Source: Wolfiporia cocos (lineage: Eukaryota > Basidiomycota > Agaricomycetes > Polyporales > Phaeolaceae). Taken from it: 64,000 nt of DNA. Positions 10,951-21,800 of the stretch are shown one piece after another (position 1 is the first letter of the stretch; every line of letters begins with the position of its first letter). The stretch lies in NCBI GenBank assembly GCA_029448655.1, contig JACCLO010000007.1:2976001-3040000 (forward strand), read 5' to 3'. A model generated the notes under the pieces. It did not search any database and was not told the DNA's origin. It saw nothing but the letters and a program-made list of their open reading frames with translations. A program made the position numbers and the translations under genes.

Positions 10951-11415
10951 CCTCAAATTTTTGCAACCTGTTATCTCCCCTGCATTCGGCAAGCCGCGCG
11001 TGTCAGAACTCGGCACACGATGGCTCCATTCAATCAGGCTCACCCAAGCTCTGATCGATTCGCAGGCGGACCTGGCTGCGTGTCCAGCTGGCCTTTTGCT
11101 TGTATGTAAGTTTCCGATCTGTCGGCGAATATGGGTCTCGTGAGCGAGCTGTCGACTGGACCACTGACACTGACCTTTGTGGGACAACAGATATTCTGAA
11201 CGTTGCATCTGCACGTGTGTACCGGGCATCGCTCTGAGCCTGAAAACTGCCCCGCCGGCTTTGACTCGAACATGAATATTTATCCCAGATGGTGCCGCTT
11301 GATGCTCACGACATCAGCCGTTCGAGACCGCTGGAATGCATTGTGCGTTATTCTGATATCGTTGGGCCACCATAGACGTTCGACGCATCTGTTCTGATCA
11401 ATTCAGGCGAGCCAG

Positions 11416-11556
11416 ATGACGGCATTGCACCTGCTCACTTTCCTTGCAGTCGCCTATGGGATGGGTCATGGGTACAATCCCAATCTGTTCACGAAACGAA
11501 GATGTCGGTACAATCGGCAACCTCGTTCCCCATCAGACACCTCGCTTCACACGTAG
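11416..11556 (+). other. Small ORF with signal-peptide-like start (U1)
   Basis: A 46-residue frame starting MTALHLLTFLAVAYGMGHGY, then a basic tail. The first ~15 residues are hydrophobic, as in a signal peptide. The TAG stop overlaps a possible GTAGGT donor at 11553, so it could be a first exon. Too short to call as a gene. Equivalents start at 27819, 44251 and 60654. Confidence 0.2.
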
Positions 11557-11832
11557 GTGGCCCTCGCTTCTCGAATCGTGAACATCATCCATCGTGCATG
11601 TTGAGTACGTACAAGAATAGTCAAATGACGGCAGATGCACGATGCGCAGCATGAGGACCGGGAGTGACGAGTCCCACCGTGTTGATCGCCCCATTCCCCT
11701 TGATCGTCTGGCGTCGGTGGACCTTTGACCTCAAACAAACCAGATAATGTCAGCTGACAGAGAAAGAAAAAAAGAAAGAAAAAAAGTCATCAAGACGTAA
11801 AATCGCATACCTCCATACGACGATTTCCCAAT

Positions 11833-11868
11833 CATGGAGCATACCGATCAACGGCGGTATGCTCCATG
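11833..11868. repeat. Perfect 13 bp inverted repeat, 10 bp loop (U1)
   Basis: catggagcatacc, a 10-base spacer, then ggtatgctccatg. It could form a strong DNA or RNA hairpin. It follows a purine-only A-rich tract at 11759-11786. Confidence 0.85.
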
Positions 11869-13123
11869 GTTGCCAAGTCTCGCCTAGAGTCAGAGTCCCT
11901 CATGCAGCATACTGGCCTTGCCGAAACCTTAATAGGCGATCAAGGTGTCCTTTCCCATAGGCCATGAGCATGGTGAGCGATGTTCAGGTTCAATATTTGG
12001 ACACTCTCTAATCCATTTTTTCAACATTTGAGCGTCGACGAGCTCGAGGGGCAACACAACATTGAGGCCTCCGAGCGATGCTGGCGTCAGTATGGACAGC
12101 GGGAGAATGGCTGTCGGCTACGTTGTCGCGTATGTGTCTTCTCCGTCGCGCCACGCTGTGCAATTGAATGCACATTCTTCGTTTTCGTCTGATTGGCGTG
12201 TTGGCCGCATGAGCCGCCAGGGCAGACTCGGTAAGCAAGAGCGATGCCAGAGCATGCACACTGCGCAACCGTGTTTCAATGCCATGTATTAACGGCATAA
12301 TGTACATTCAGCACGACGCGCAAGCGGCGGCGGCAGCGGCAACGCAGCGTACCGTTCCGCCATCCATGGCATCACGGGGTCCACAAGGACATGATCGCGA
12401 AGGGAGCTTGTGGGTGCCCATCAGACGATGGGCCAGCGGTCTGGATGAATCTGACTGACGATAAGGAAGGATCTTGTGACCGTGACCCATCTAGTGACCC
12501 TCCAGGTTGGTAGCGAGCGGCAGGCGAGCCGATGGACCCATCGATTTGGGGCACCGGCGGAGACGACAACGAAGCGGACGAGCCGAGGGAGGTGTCATCA
12601 TGAGGTAACGGGACAGCGGGGAAGGCTGGGCACGCGCCACGAGGCTCGCGAACGTCTGGCGTCTAGGCCTAGAAGTGTCCGCTGCCCGCACTGTGCTGCA
12701 TCGCACTCACCAGGGCCATTACAACATCGACATCGACGCGGGCGCCTTCGTCTCTCCTGCCGACTCACTTGGTGCCCCTCCACATCGATTCCTGCACAGC
12801 ATAATGCGCTCAAAGTGAGTCGTTCTCCTCTATCGTCTGGGCTCACCGCCGTCACAAGAGGCCCCCGCGATAGGCCCAGATTAGAGTCTGAATTGCACGC
12901 GTGGCCACAAGCGCCCTCTTAGCCGATCTCGTAATCCCGTCCGTTCATTCGACGGTAGTCGCCGTCTCTGCTCACGAGGACAGAGGTACGCGAGGCTTCG
13001 TGATTCCTGTTTCAAGGAGGTTCGAATACCATCGGCGGTCGCGGCTGTACCAGCGAGTGCGCACGGACCTGGTCAGCACATATAAGAGGGCGAGCGAGGC
13101 GAACGTTGTGCCCAGCGGGTTAG

Positions 13124-13380
13124 CCCTTCATCCTCTCGTCCACGTCACCCTTCTACTTGTATTGTGACCTTGTCGACTCGGGTCAAGGCTCCACCACCCC
13201 TCTTTGGGTGTGCTCTTGCTACGCGGTGAGTTGTCTGCCAATCCTGCGTTGCCCAAGTGCTTACAGTCACCTGCCCCACAGGTTGTGACCGTTTGCAGCA
13301 CGGGACAGCGTGTCCTGCTGCTGGCCGCTGGCAGCACCACCTCCGCCCTGCAGAGCATTACCGCATCGCAAACGTGCTAG
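13124..13380 (+). other. Candidate two-exon C-terminal coding segment (U1)
   Basis: A possible exon at 13124-13225 (after TTAG) reads PFILSSTSPFYLYCDLVDSG and continues to CSCYA, ending at a GTGAGT donor. A 56 bp intron (13226-13281) ends in CCCCACAG. The next exon, 13282-13380, reads VVTVCSTGQRVLLLAAG and continues to SQTC and TAG. Both exons are whole codons and the join is clean. Cys, Ser and Thr are frequent, as in small secreted fungal proteins, but I recognise no family and cannot place the start. Equivalents: 29527-29783, 45959-46215, 62362-62618. Confidence 0.3.
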
Positions 13381-13616
13381 GTGAGCCGTTCGCTCCTATA
13401 CGCTCGTCTGAAATCATTCACTTACCACGTCCATTCGCGCCCTACGGCGTGCCGAGTACCCATCGTTACCACCGTTTTGCCACGCTACGCCCGTTGATCG
13501 GTGAGTTATCGGTGTCCTCGTTCTGGATGATCGTGCTCACGTTGCATGTGCCCGGTGCCGTCCCTCAAGCCGGTCGTGAGACCTCAGCTTCTTGTCGGAC
13601 CCGTTGTGCTTGACAG

Positions 13617-14234
13617 GTCATGCAACATGGCTCATATGCCATTGCTTGTATCCCACCATCGCCGGTGAGCATCCTGCATTTCACCCTCATACTCATCTTT
13701 GCAGCCGATTCCGGCCACGTCACGGCGTCCGCTTGACCATCGCCGTCGCTTTCGCGCGCGCGCGCTATCGTTCGGCCCTCCACGAATCGGACGTTGTAGA
13801 TCGTTGTATAGATTTATTGATTGTGTACGACGTTACGCGCAGTACATGGCACGTAGTGTGCATTCTCGTAAATTGCACTAGCAGGCCCTTGTAAGGCACC
13901 GCGGCACGACACGCGGCCATCATGTCAAGCCGTCCTGCCGCCCATCGTCGCCTCCAAGGCAGTATCACCGTAGAACATGTCGCCCGATGCGCAGCGTGCC
14001 CTCGCTGGGCACAAGTTGAGGAAGCACCCACCTCGGCACCCGTCCCGTGCGCCCCGTTAACGACCTCCACGGCACGACTTTGGACGGTGCGGTGCGCGCA
14101 GCCGCGATGCATCTGAAGTGGCCTACGGTGCACGCGCTCGATGTGGACTTGTCCGGTCCCGTTAGTGTCTCTTGTGAACCGGTCACGCACCTCGCGATGG
14201 GACGTACCACGTAGCGTGGCGTACGATTCTGAAA
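13617..14234 (+). repeat. Paralogous block A-prime (U1) with a conserved intron
   Basis: Plus-strand exon-like 13617-13664 follows a CTTGACAG acceptor and reads VMQHGSYAIACIPPSP. A 40 bp GTGAGC...TTTGCAG intron (13665-13704) follows, then PIPATSRRPLD and, further on, RALSFGP; the frame stays open to 13881. Intron position and phase (0) match block A. Shared residues are V-x-QHGS-x-x-IA-x-I-x-PSP, then P-x-P-x-T and RALS-x-GP. Several differences are silent, which suggests past coding. No family recognised. Confidence 0.5.
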
Positions 14235-16115
14235 CGGGGACCCGTAGCGCGTCACGGCGTGATGTTCGGGCACCATGACGGGTCCCTCCGCCATCCACAT
14301 TGCGCACCATGAGCAGCGGCGGGTGACGACGTACCCATGGGCCATGGCCCGTTAGAAGCCACACAAGTCCGCCGCTCGCCGCATCGAGGTCCACACCTTG
14401 AACGTGCTGTCACGCTCGCCTCCATGCAGCGCGAGCTTGACGAGTCCATCCAGCACGCGGCGTTGGGATAGAATCGAAAGGGAAGTGCAGGCCGCGTGCG
14501 TGCGCTGCTGGCTCCATCAGCAAGGCAGTCGCCTACCAGATCGTACCGCCCGCTGCCCACCAATCTGCGTGCCGTCCCAGCCGTCGTGCATGACTCACCG
14601 TCCCAACGCCCCACCACGCCGAGAGCATCCTGGGTTGACCTCAATATCGACCACCGCAGAGGCTGCGAACGATCTAAAGTCCTGTACGCGAACAACGGCG
14701 GTGCCGTGTACCTGAGTGCACCTCCCTGCCTCGGATGTCGTCGTCTCCCTCGTGCGCATCGGCCGAGACGTAGGCGTTCCACTCGTCGGGGACTGCGGAG
14801 GGCGACGTCTGCGGTGCATCAGCCAGAGTGCACGCCGACCCCGGGCGCATGCGCGGTCGTGGACGGAGTCCCGATCGACGCGGACACTGCGTGCATGCGG
14901 TGAGGCAGCCAGACGGCATGGACGACGCAGCGAGCCACTCACCGTCCTCCCCCGACAGGCTCGCGTGCCCATTCACGTTCCTCTTCGCGCCCGCGCCCGC
15001 GCGTTCCATCTCTTTTACGATCTCGTTGAGCAGAAACTTGACCAATTTTCGTGCGCGTCCTGATCCATCAACCGCGGAAGAGCTCGGTGAGCGAGCGCAG
15101 CGCGGTATGCTCGGAGTACGGCAGAGGCTGGGTCGATCACAGCAGGTGGGAGGACGCGGAGGCACGGACTTGGGCCAAGCGAGGCGTGCGGCAAGCAGAG
15201 TACAAAATACGAAACGTTTACTTGCGAAGAGTAAAGAATTTTAAAAATTGTAACCAGCCACAGTTCGAGAGTAGTCTGAATCCAGTTGCACATCCCGACG
15301 ACGCGTGCCACAAAGTGCACCAAAGGACAATCCACCCGTTTCCACACCCTGCACCGCCGCCTGATTCCCGCTCGGGCGAGGCCCGCATCCACAGAGCACG
15401 CCCCTGGGCCCAGGTGGTGTGTGAGATCCCTCTGTTGCGTCCCACACGAGGGACGCATAGATCAGGCGGGGACAACGGCACTGACGATGCTTACTTTGTC
15501 CATGCACGCCCACTTTCGGTAGGACCGGAGGACACGTCTCAACCCGCGCCCCGAACTACACCCACCAGGCCCTCTGCCGCGAGGGGAGCCGCGGCATCGT
15601 TGGGCGGTCTGGAGGGCTACGGCCTGCGAGAGATTGCTGTTGTCCTCCTGGGCCGTTTCAGGCCCGGCCCGGCTAGGGCGCGGTTGCTGGCATTGAACTA
15701 TATCTTGCTGGTATTTAACGTTCGGACCTTCCCACTCGCAGAGCGAACGCGCGGGGCATCCTGTGCGTGGCGAGGATTGCCGCCTTCGTGCTGTGGCTGG
15801 TCGTGAGGAGAGAAAAGAAAAGAGGACGCGCTGGTAGTGGCAGTGCCCTCGATCAGGCAAGTGTGGTTCACGCTGCATGGGCTGTTTACGAGCTGGCACT
15901 TTGCTCTTCGTCAGCCCGTGTTTTGTTCCGAGAATATGCTATCTTTCCGTCGTCGTTTTCGCTCGTGCGAGCAACTTGGCCTTCCATCTCGTACAGACTG
16001 AACCGTCGCATGCATGTTCGCCCGACGACGAGGGAGCTTGAAGAGGTAACCTTACACTTCGTTCCATGTATATCGGATGTGCGGAATCATATAACCCGCC
16101 GCTGCGCTTTCAATC
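14235..16115. other. Unassigned stretch right of A-prime (U1; same in U2 and U3, cut in U4)
   Basis: On the minus strand, 14700-14590 (VHGTAVVRVQDFRSFAASAV) and 14500-14364 (LSQRRVLDGLVKLALHGGER...DLCGF, then stop) look like exons, with GTGAGT donors near 14602 and 14941. A module at 15157-15210 matches 1388-1440 of block A's neighbourhood, but its order relative to the VVDGVPIDADTACMR module is swapped. From 15230 to 16115 both strands have long open frames without a recognisable domain. Confidence 0.3.
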
Positions 16116-16483
16116 CTCTTGACCTGCCATGCTCTGAACCAACGACCAAGAAACCCTGGACGATGGGGGCTATTGTCGTATCGTCTTTGCACCGTGCACC
16201 GCTATCCAAACACTTCTGTTCGCTCGTAATCTCCAACATCCAAATCGTCTCCCTTGTCACCGCTCGCAGCCGCTCGCTCGCTGCGGCGCAGGGTTAACAG
16301 CCGTCGTCGTCGATCTCCTGGCCGTTCGTATAGCACCCCACCGGGGAGACGAGGTAGATCACCGTGCCCGGTCCAGCTCGCCGCATGCGTAGGCATCCGG
16401 TCGACAGTGAGTGCGACGAGCCTGACACCAGAGGTACGGTCGCAACATCTTGGCCCGTGCTCAGCACTCATTGGGTCTGAGGG

Positions 16484-17108
16484 GTCATCCAACATGGCTC
16501 TTGCACGATCGCCCGTATCCGCCCGTCGCCGGTGAGCCGGTTTTTCTCCTAGGCCTTTCGCACACTCTCATCTCATCGATACAGTCTGTTCCGACCACTG
16601 TGCGCGCTGTGAATCGTGCACTATCATATGGCCCTCTGTGAATCGGACGTCGTGTATATTGCTGAATAAACCTATTGACCGTGCAGGATGATACGTGTAG
16701 CCCACGGCACGTAGTGTACGATTCGTAAATCGCGCCTGCAGGCCCCTGCAGGGCGCCGTAGCCGGATGTGCGGCCATCCGTCGAGCCGTCCTGCCACCAA
16801 GGCCGGACGCAACGCGCAAGGCTGCAGCGGACGTCGACGCGGCACCGCGGCACGCGTGCATCGTCGCCCAACGCCTCGACCGTAAAACATGCCGCCCGAC
16901 GTGCAACGCGCTCTCGCCGACGCGCCCGGGACGATTCAAGGGAGCACGCACCTGAGGAGCCATCCCGTGTGCTCCGCCGACGACCTCCTTGCGCGGTGGA
17001 CCGCCGCTGGGCGATGTGTTCGCGCCAAGGTGTGGGGCGACCGCAGCAGCTTGTGAACGGGTCATCCACCTCGCGATCGGACGCACCGTGTCGGGTACGA
17101 TTCCGTTA
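16484..17108 (+). repeat. Paralogous block A (U2)
   Basis: Exon-like 16484-16531, intron 16532-16584, exon-like 16585-16641. It differs from U1 by SNPs that are mostly C here and T in U1. It lies ~2.87 kb from A-prime of the preceding unit (13617), so the two blocks are close neighbours in the array. Confidence 0.5.
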
Positions 17109-18448
17109 AGAGGATTTGCAACGTGCACGGCGTGACGTACGGGCACCATATCGAGCATTCGCGTTGGATACGATGAGCGGCGAACGTGTCCAGCCCAGAT
17201 GCAGGCACGTACAGCGTCGTCTGGGGAAAGAGCAAGCAGCGTGAGTGCGCTGCTGGCGTAGAGGCGGCTGCCTCGTCCGTAGGCTGCCAGAGTTAGTGGG
17301 CGAGAGATACTCACCGGCGTGCGGGCGTGCTCTGGACGGCGCGGCGTGGGCAGCAGATGGCCCCAGAGCAGTCACAAGAGGTGCGAGTCGCGCAGGTGCC
17401 AGGGTTGCTGTGCTTTCGAACGACGTCCGCTGCGTGCGAGGTGCTTGCGAGGACGGGCGCGCGGGCGTCGTGGATGTGCTGGGTGGACGGGAGGACGCGG
17501 AGGCAGGGACTCGAGCGAGGCGAGGCGTGCGGCAGGTAGAGTAGCAAGGGCAGACCCGAGCCGCCACCGAGCGTGCACGGTCGTGGACGGCGTCCCGATC
17601 GACGCGGACACTGCGTGCATGCGGTAAGGCGGTGAGGCGGCCAGACGACGCGGCGAGCCACTCACACACACAACGCTGAATACTGGTAAAACGGCAGACG
17701 CTGTTTTGGCTAGCATTCGGCGGATTTCGTGGCCAGGCCAGAGAGATGATGTCGAGTACGAATCAGACTGCAAGGGAATGTCCGAGATGAGATGGAGCTC
17801 ATCTAGATAATTTTATTTGCCTCCGCCCTGAGGGTCCGAGAGAGAACGCATCGCCACGGGAGCCATCCAGAGCAGACGTGTCTGCGAGGATCGCCGCGTC
17901 GGCCAAGCTGTCCGGGGCATTTATAGGTCAAATCTTGAAATCCGCATCCAGCGTCGACGACAACGGACTTTCTGGCTGCGTTTCATTCGTCTGGCTCGGA
18001 TAATGGTCACGGGCTAATAGCGCTGGAGTCGCTCGAGGACAACGGCGCGCAGTGGCCCTCGTCTTCTCAGAAAGAAAGCAGCTGCGCAGCTTCAACTAGA
18101 TACACTTTGTACATTACTCTACCAGAAAATGTGAGGATCCACCATTGATAGTTCCTGCACCGGCGCTGCAGCTACGACGCCGCCTTGTCGTATCAAACAA
18201 TGCCACCAGATGATATTCAAACACTATCTATCTCTTACAACATGCACACACGGCAAACCAATCGCATAAGACAACGCTAACCACAAGGTCGGCGACACGC
18301 GCCGTCGCCTTTTGTACACAGATGATGACGATGACGACGATGAGGGGTCGGGATGGGAAATAATCGTGTCCTGTGGTATGCAGGCACTCTACTACACGCA
18401 AACGGAATCAGGGGTGTGCGCGGACGGGGCGAGGGTAGCGGTAGACGT

Positions 18449-18466
18449 GGGGTGGTGGTGGTGGTG
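18449..18466. repeat. GGT/GTG microsatellite, short allele (U2)
   Basis: Same locus as in U1 but two triplets shorter. U3 (34852-34869) and U4 (51284-51301) have this length too. Confidence 0.85.
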
Positions 18467-18890
18467 TATACTCTGTGGGGCGCGGGGCGGTAACGGTAAC
18501 GAGTGCGCACTTCTAAATCATGCAACGACGGGCCAGCACTGTCCGAATGGAGAACCTCTATGAACGTGAAGTAGAATCAATGCAGTGTACGATAGGTGAC
18601 GCGTATGTAGTTGATGGTATGCTATGGATGCGGCGGCGCGGGCACGGCGCGGAGCGTTCGTTTCAACCAAGACGAGAGCAAGCCGGGACGAGATGGTGAG
18701 GGTAGATGGAAGGGGTGGAGGAGGAAAGGGAGAACGGGTAGGAGAGCAGGGCGCGAGACGCAATGGGGCCGAGACTTCTAGATGCACGGGACATTTTGTG
18801 GGAGATGAAGCACGAGAAACGGGGCGGAGCACGCAGGCAGAGGCGGCGGACATAGGGTGTGCGACGGGGGCAGCGTCGCCAGCGGTGTTT

Positions 18891-21800
18891 TTATAAGGAG
18901 AAGATCCCTCCGGCTCTACGACGCGACTGGACGGGATGGACGATGACGAGCGAGATGCCGAGGCCGACGGTGAGCCCGATCGAGACCGAGACGAGCTGCA
19001 GGGCGGTGTCGAATCCGGAGAGGTACGAGTCGTTCGCGGACGTGCCGCTCGTCTCGTCCGACACGAACGAGAACAGGCCGCCGTTCGCCAGACCCGATGG
19101 CAGCTGGAACAGAATGCCAGTGATCTACACGCGCGCGTCAGCGACAGTCGCGACAGCCAAGAGACGGAGCACTGACCATGACGACGAAGGCGTTCCCTCT
19201 GAAGAAGCGGCCGTACACGTTGGAGACAAAGCCGACGGCAAGCCCACCGACCGCAGCAGAGATGTCGCTCTGGTTCGGGAACTTTGTGCCGGTAAAGTGG
19301 TTGCACACCCAGCCGATGCACGAAACGGCCACCGCGAGGAGCTGCACAGTCTGATCAGAACACGGCTCGTCAGCTTCCAACGGTGAACGCTCACAGTCTC
19401 CTTCCGGTAGTACGGAGCCTGGTTGCGCAAGCTCAACGACAGCGAGTACAGCGGCACCGTGAGGAACGCTGTGATACCCTCCGAGGTCAGAATCGACTCC
19501 AACCAACGCGAGCGAGACACGTACCCCACCAGAGCGACGGCGTCTGCTGGTACCACGGCCCATCGGGATGGTGGCTCGATTGGCACGTCAAGTCGTCCGC
19601 GCCAGCCAGCCGATGCTGCGTGATCTTCGAGTACGCCGTGGCGCCGATCGACAGCCCAAAGCCGAGGAAGAGCGAGTAGATGATCGAGAAGCACACGCGC
19701 ACCGCGCCCGAGACGATGTTGCGCGACGCGAGCTCGAGGCTCCCGCACAGGATGATGAAGCCCTGCGACAGACATGAAGTGGTGAGTCGCGACCGGGTCA
19801 GCTTCCGCTAGGAGACGTACGGGCAGGATGAGCACGATCGACGCGGCACCGATCGCGGTGTAGCAGAACTTGTGCGAGTCTGCGAGCGCCGCGGCGATGA
19901 AGCTGAACAGGAGCGTGACCGTGATCCTGTCGGGGTGCGGTCGTCAGCACGCGTCGGGAGCGGCGGAGCCCACGCGGGCAGGGACAGGGGCAGGGCAAAA
20001 AGCGCGGACACCTACTCGAAGATGTTCGAGTACAGCTCGTTGCGCGCCGCGAACACCTGGATGACGATCAGCAGGCAGCCGAGCGGGAACGAGATGAGCG
20101 AGTCCACGAAGGAGCCGTTGAACGACACGCTGCAGATCGACGCCGAGCAGAAGCCGCCGATGATGACCAGCTGCCAGAACTTGTACAGCTGCGGCTTGCG
20201 CATCAGGTCGTCGAGCGCGATGCTCGCGTCCTTGACCGAGATGTCGTCGTGGATGACCTTCCAGTAGAGCGCGTACGCGTCCTGCAGCTTCCCGATGTCG
20301 AGCGCGGAGCCCTGCCGGATGAACTTGATGTTGGACGTGCTCGTCGTCGCGTCGTCGAACGAGATGAGCATCACGTCCGGGAGGTACATGCACGAGAGCG
20401 GGATGTCGAGCACCTTGCCCGTCGCCTGTATCTGCGCCTGCAGCCGGTGCGTCGGCCCGCCAAACATCATCATCGCGCGCGCGAGCTTGAGGATGAACTC
20501 CTGCCGCTGCACGATCTCCGCCACATGGCGCGTAATCTGCGCCGCGCACTCCGTCAGCCCCGCACACAGCGCAGCAGCAGCACAAAAGCGCACGCACGTA
20601 GATCTCGGCCTTCTTGCGCTTCTTGAGCTCCTTCTTCCGCCGCTCGCGCTCCTCCGCCCGCTTGATGCGCTCCTTCTCGCGCTCGAGCCACTCGTCGTCG
20701 CTCGTCGCGGGCGTGCCGGGCGTGCTCGGCGTACCCGCGCGGCTCCACCCGCGCTTCGGCAGGTCGCGCAGCACGCCCGTCCACTTGGTCCGCCCGCTCT
20801 TGGTGCTCTGCGGCGAGTCGTCCTCCTCCTCCGTGATGAAGTTCATCGGCAGCGACGACGTGCGCAGGTGCGACGGGTGCGCGGGCTCCGACGGCGAGTG
20901 CCCCGGCGAGTCAAAGTGCATGCTCCGCGGCTGCGTCAGCGCCGCCTCTGGCTCCTCGACGACCTCCTTCGTCTGCGGGAGGTTGCTCTCGAGCGAGTAC
21001 CTGCACCGACTCGTCAGCGTCGCCCGCCGCCAGTCAGCATGCACACTCACCGCGAGAGATGGTACCCGGGCCGCTTCACGCTCGGCGCGAGCGTCGAGTG
21101 CTGCGGCGCCGCGGCGCCCGCGATGTTGCCCGTGCTCGCGATGAGCGGGCCAAACACGCCCGCGGCGTTCCGCGTCTGCGGCGGGCGCGAGTCACCCCAC
21201 GGCTTCGGGATGCTGATCTTCGGGAGCGTGAGCGACACCGCGGACCCGTTCGCGGAGCCCGCCCAGCGCGGACGCTCGCCCTCCGCCGCCGCCGCCGCGC
21301 GCTCCGCCTTGGCGCGCCTCCGCTCCTCCTTCTCGCGCGCGCGCCGCTCCGCCTTCTCGCGCTTCAGGTCGCGCTCCGACGGCGGGAGCAAAAAGTCCGT
21401 CGTCGCCGTCGACTCCGTCGTGACCGTGCGCGTCGCGGGGAAGTACGAGCCGCCGCCGCCGTCGAAGCTGCTCCGCGTGCTCGTCGGCGCGAGCGTGTGG
21501 CTCGACGCGTCCGCCGCGTCGTACAGCTGCAGCAGCGCGCTCAGCACGCCGCCCCCGCGCGGCTGCACGGGCGCGTACGCGCGCTCCGCGCCGCGCTCCA
21601 CGTCCGTGTCCTCCCCGCTGACGGCCGTGCCCGCCTCCGCCTCGCTGCTCGACGCGCTGATGATCGGCAGGCGCCACCGCCGCCGCGCCTTCTTCGTCTC
21701 GTTCGCCTCCGCGCCCGCGCCCGCGCCGGACTTGCGCTTCGCGACGCCGCCGGGCGCCGCCGACTGCCGGCGGCTTGCGCGCCCGCTCGCGTCGTGCTCT

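Larger units (their letters stand above)
10951..13123. other. Unassigned stretch between the GWP exon and the two-exon candidate (U1; same in U2-U4)
   Basis: Less GC-rich than the rest. It holds the small signal-like ORF (11416), the A-rich purine tract (11759-11786) and the hairpin (11833). On the plus strand near 12713-12819, a CTCACCAG acceptor and an AAAGTGAGT donor bracket a frame reading GHYNIDIDAGAFVSPADSLG. At 12930-13120 another frame is open. I recognise no family. Confidence 0.3.
1..16115. repeat. Tandem unit U1 (mosaic: diverged left half, identical right half)
   Basis: First of four head-to-tail copies of a ~16.4 kb sequence; the opening string ctcttgacctgccatgctct recurs at 16116, 32519 and 48951. 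Bases 1-8625 differ from U2 by scattered SNPs and indels, the largest being a missing ~290 bp module in intron 1 of the PRM10-like gene. The last difference I find is at 8625 (T here, C at 25028). From 8626 on I see no difference from U2, at a constant offset of 16403. The unit boundary is arbitrary because the array enters the window already in progress. Confidence 0.95.

Noticed and set aside
13019..13034. tRNA-like B box ggttcgaataccatc, and a reverse-strand one near 10432-10444
   Set aside because: No A box and no pairing T-stem or acceptor stem around either.
15462..16297. Long frames on both strands (145 codons minus, 176 codons plus)
   Set aside because: No domain, no clear splice context, and no variation among units to test coding.
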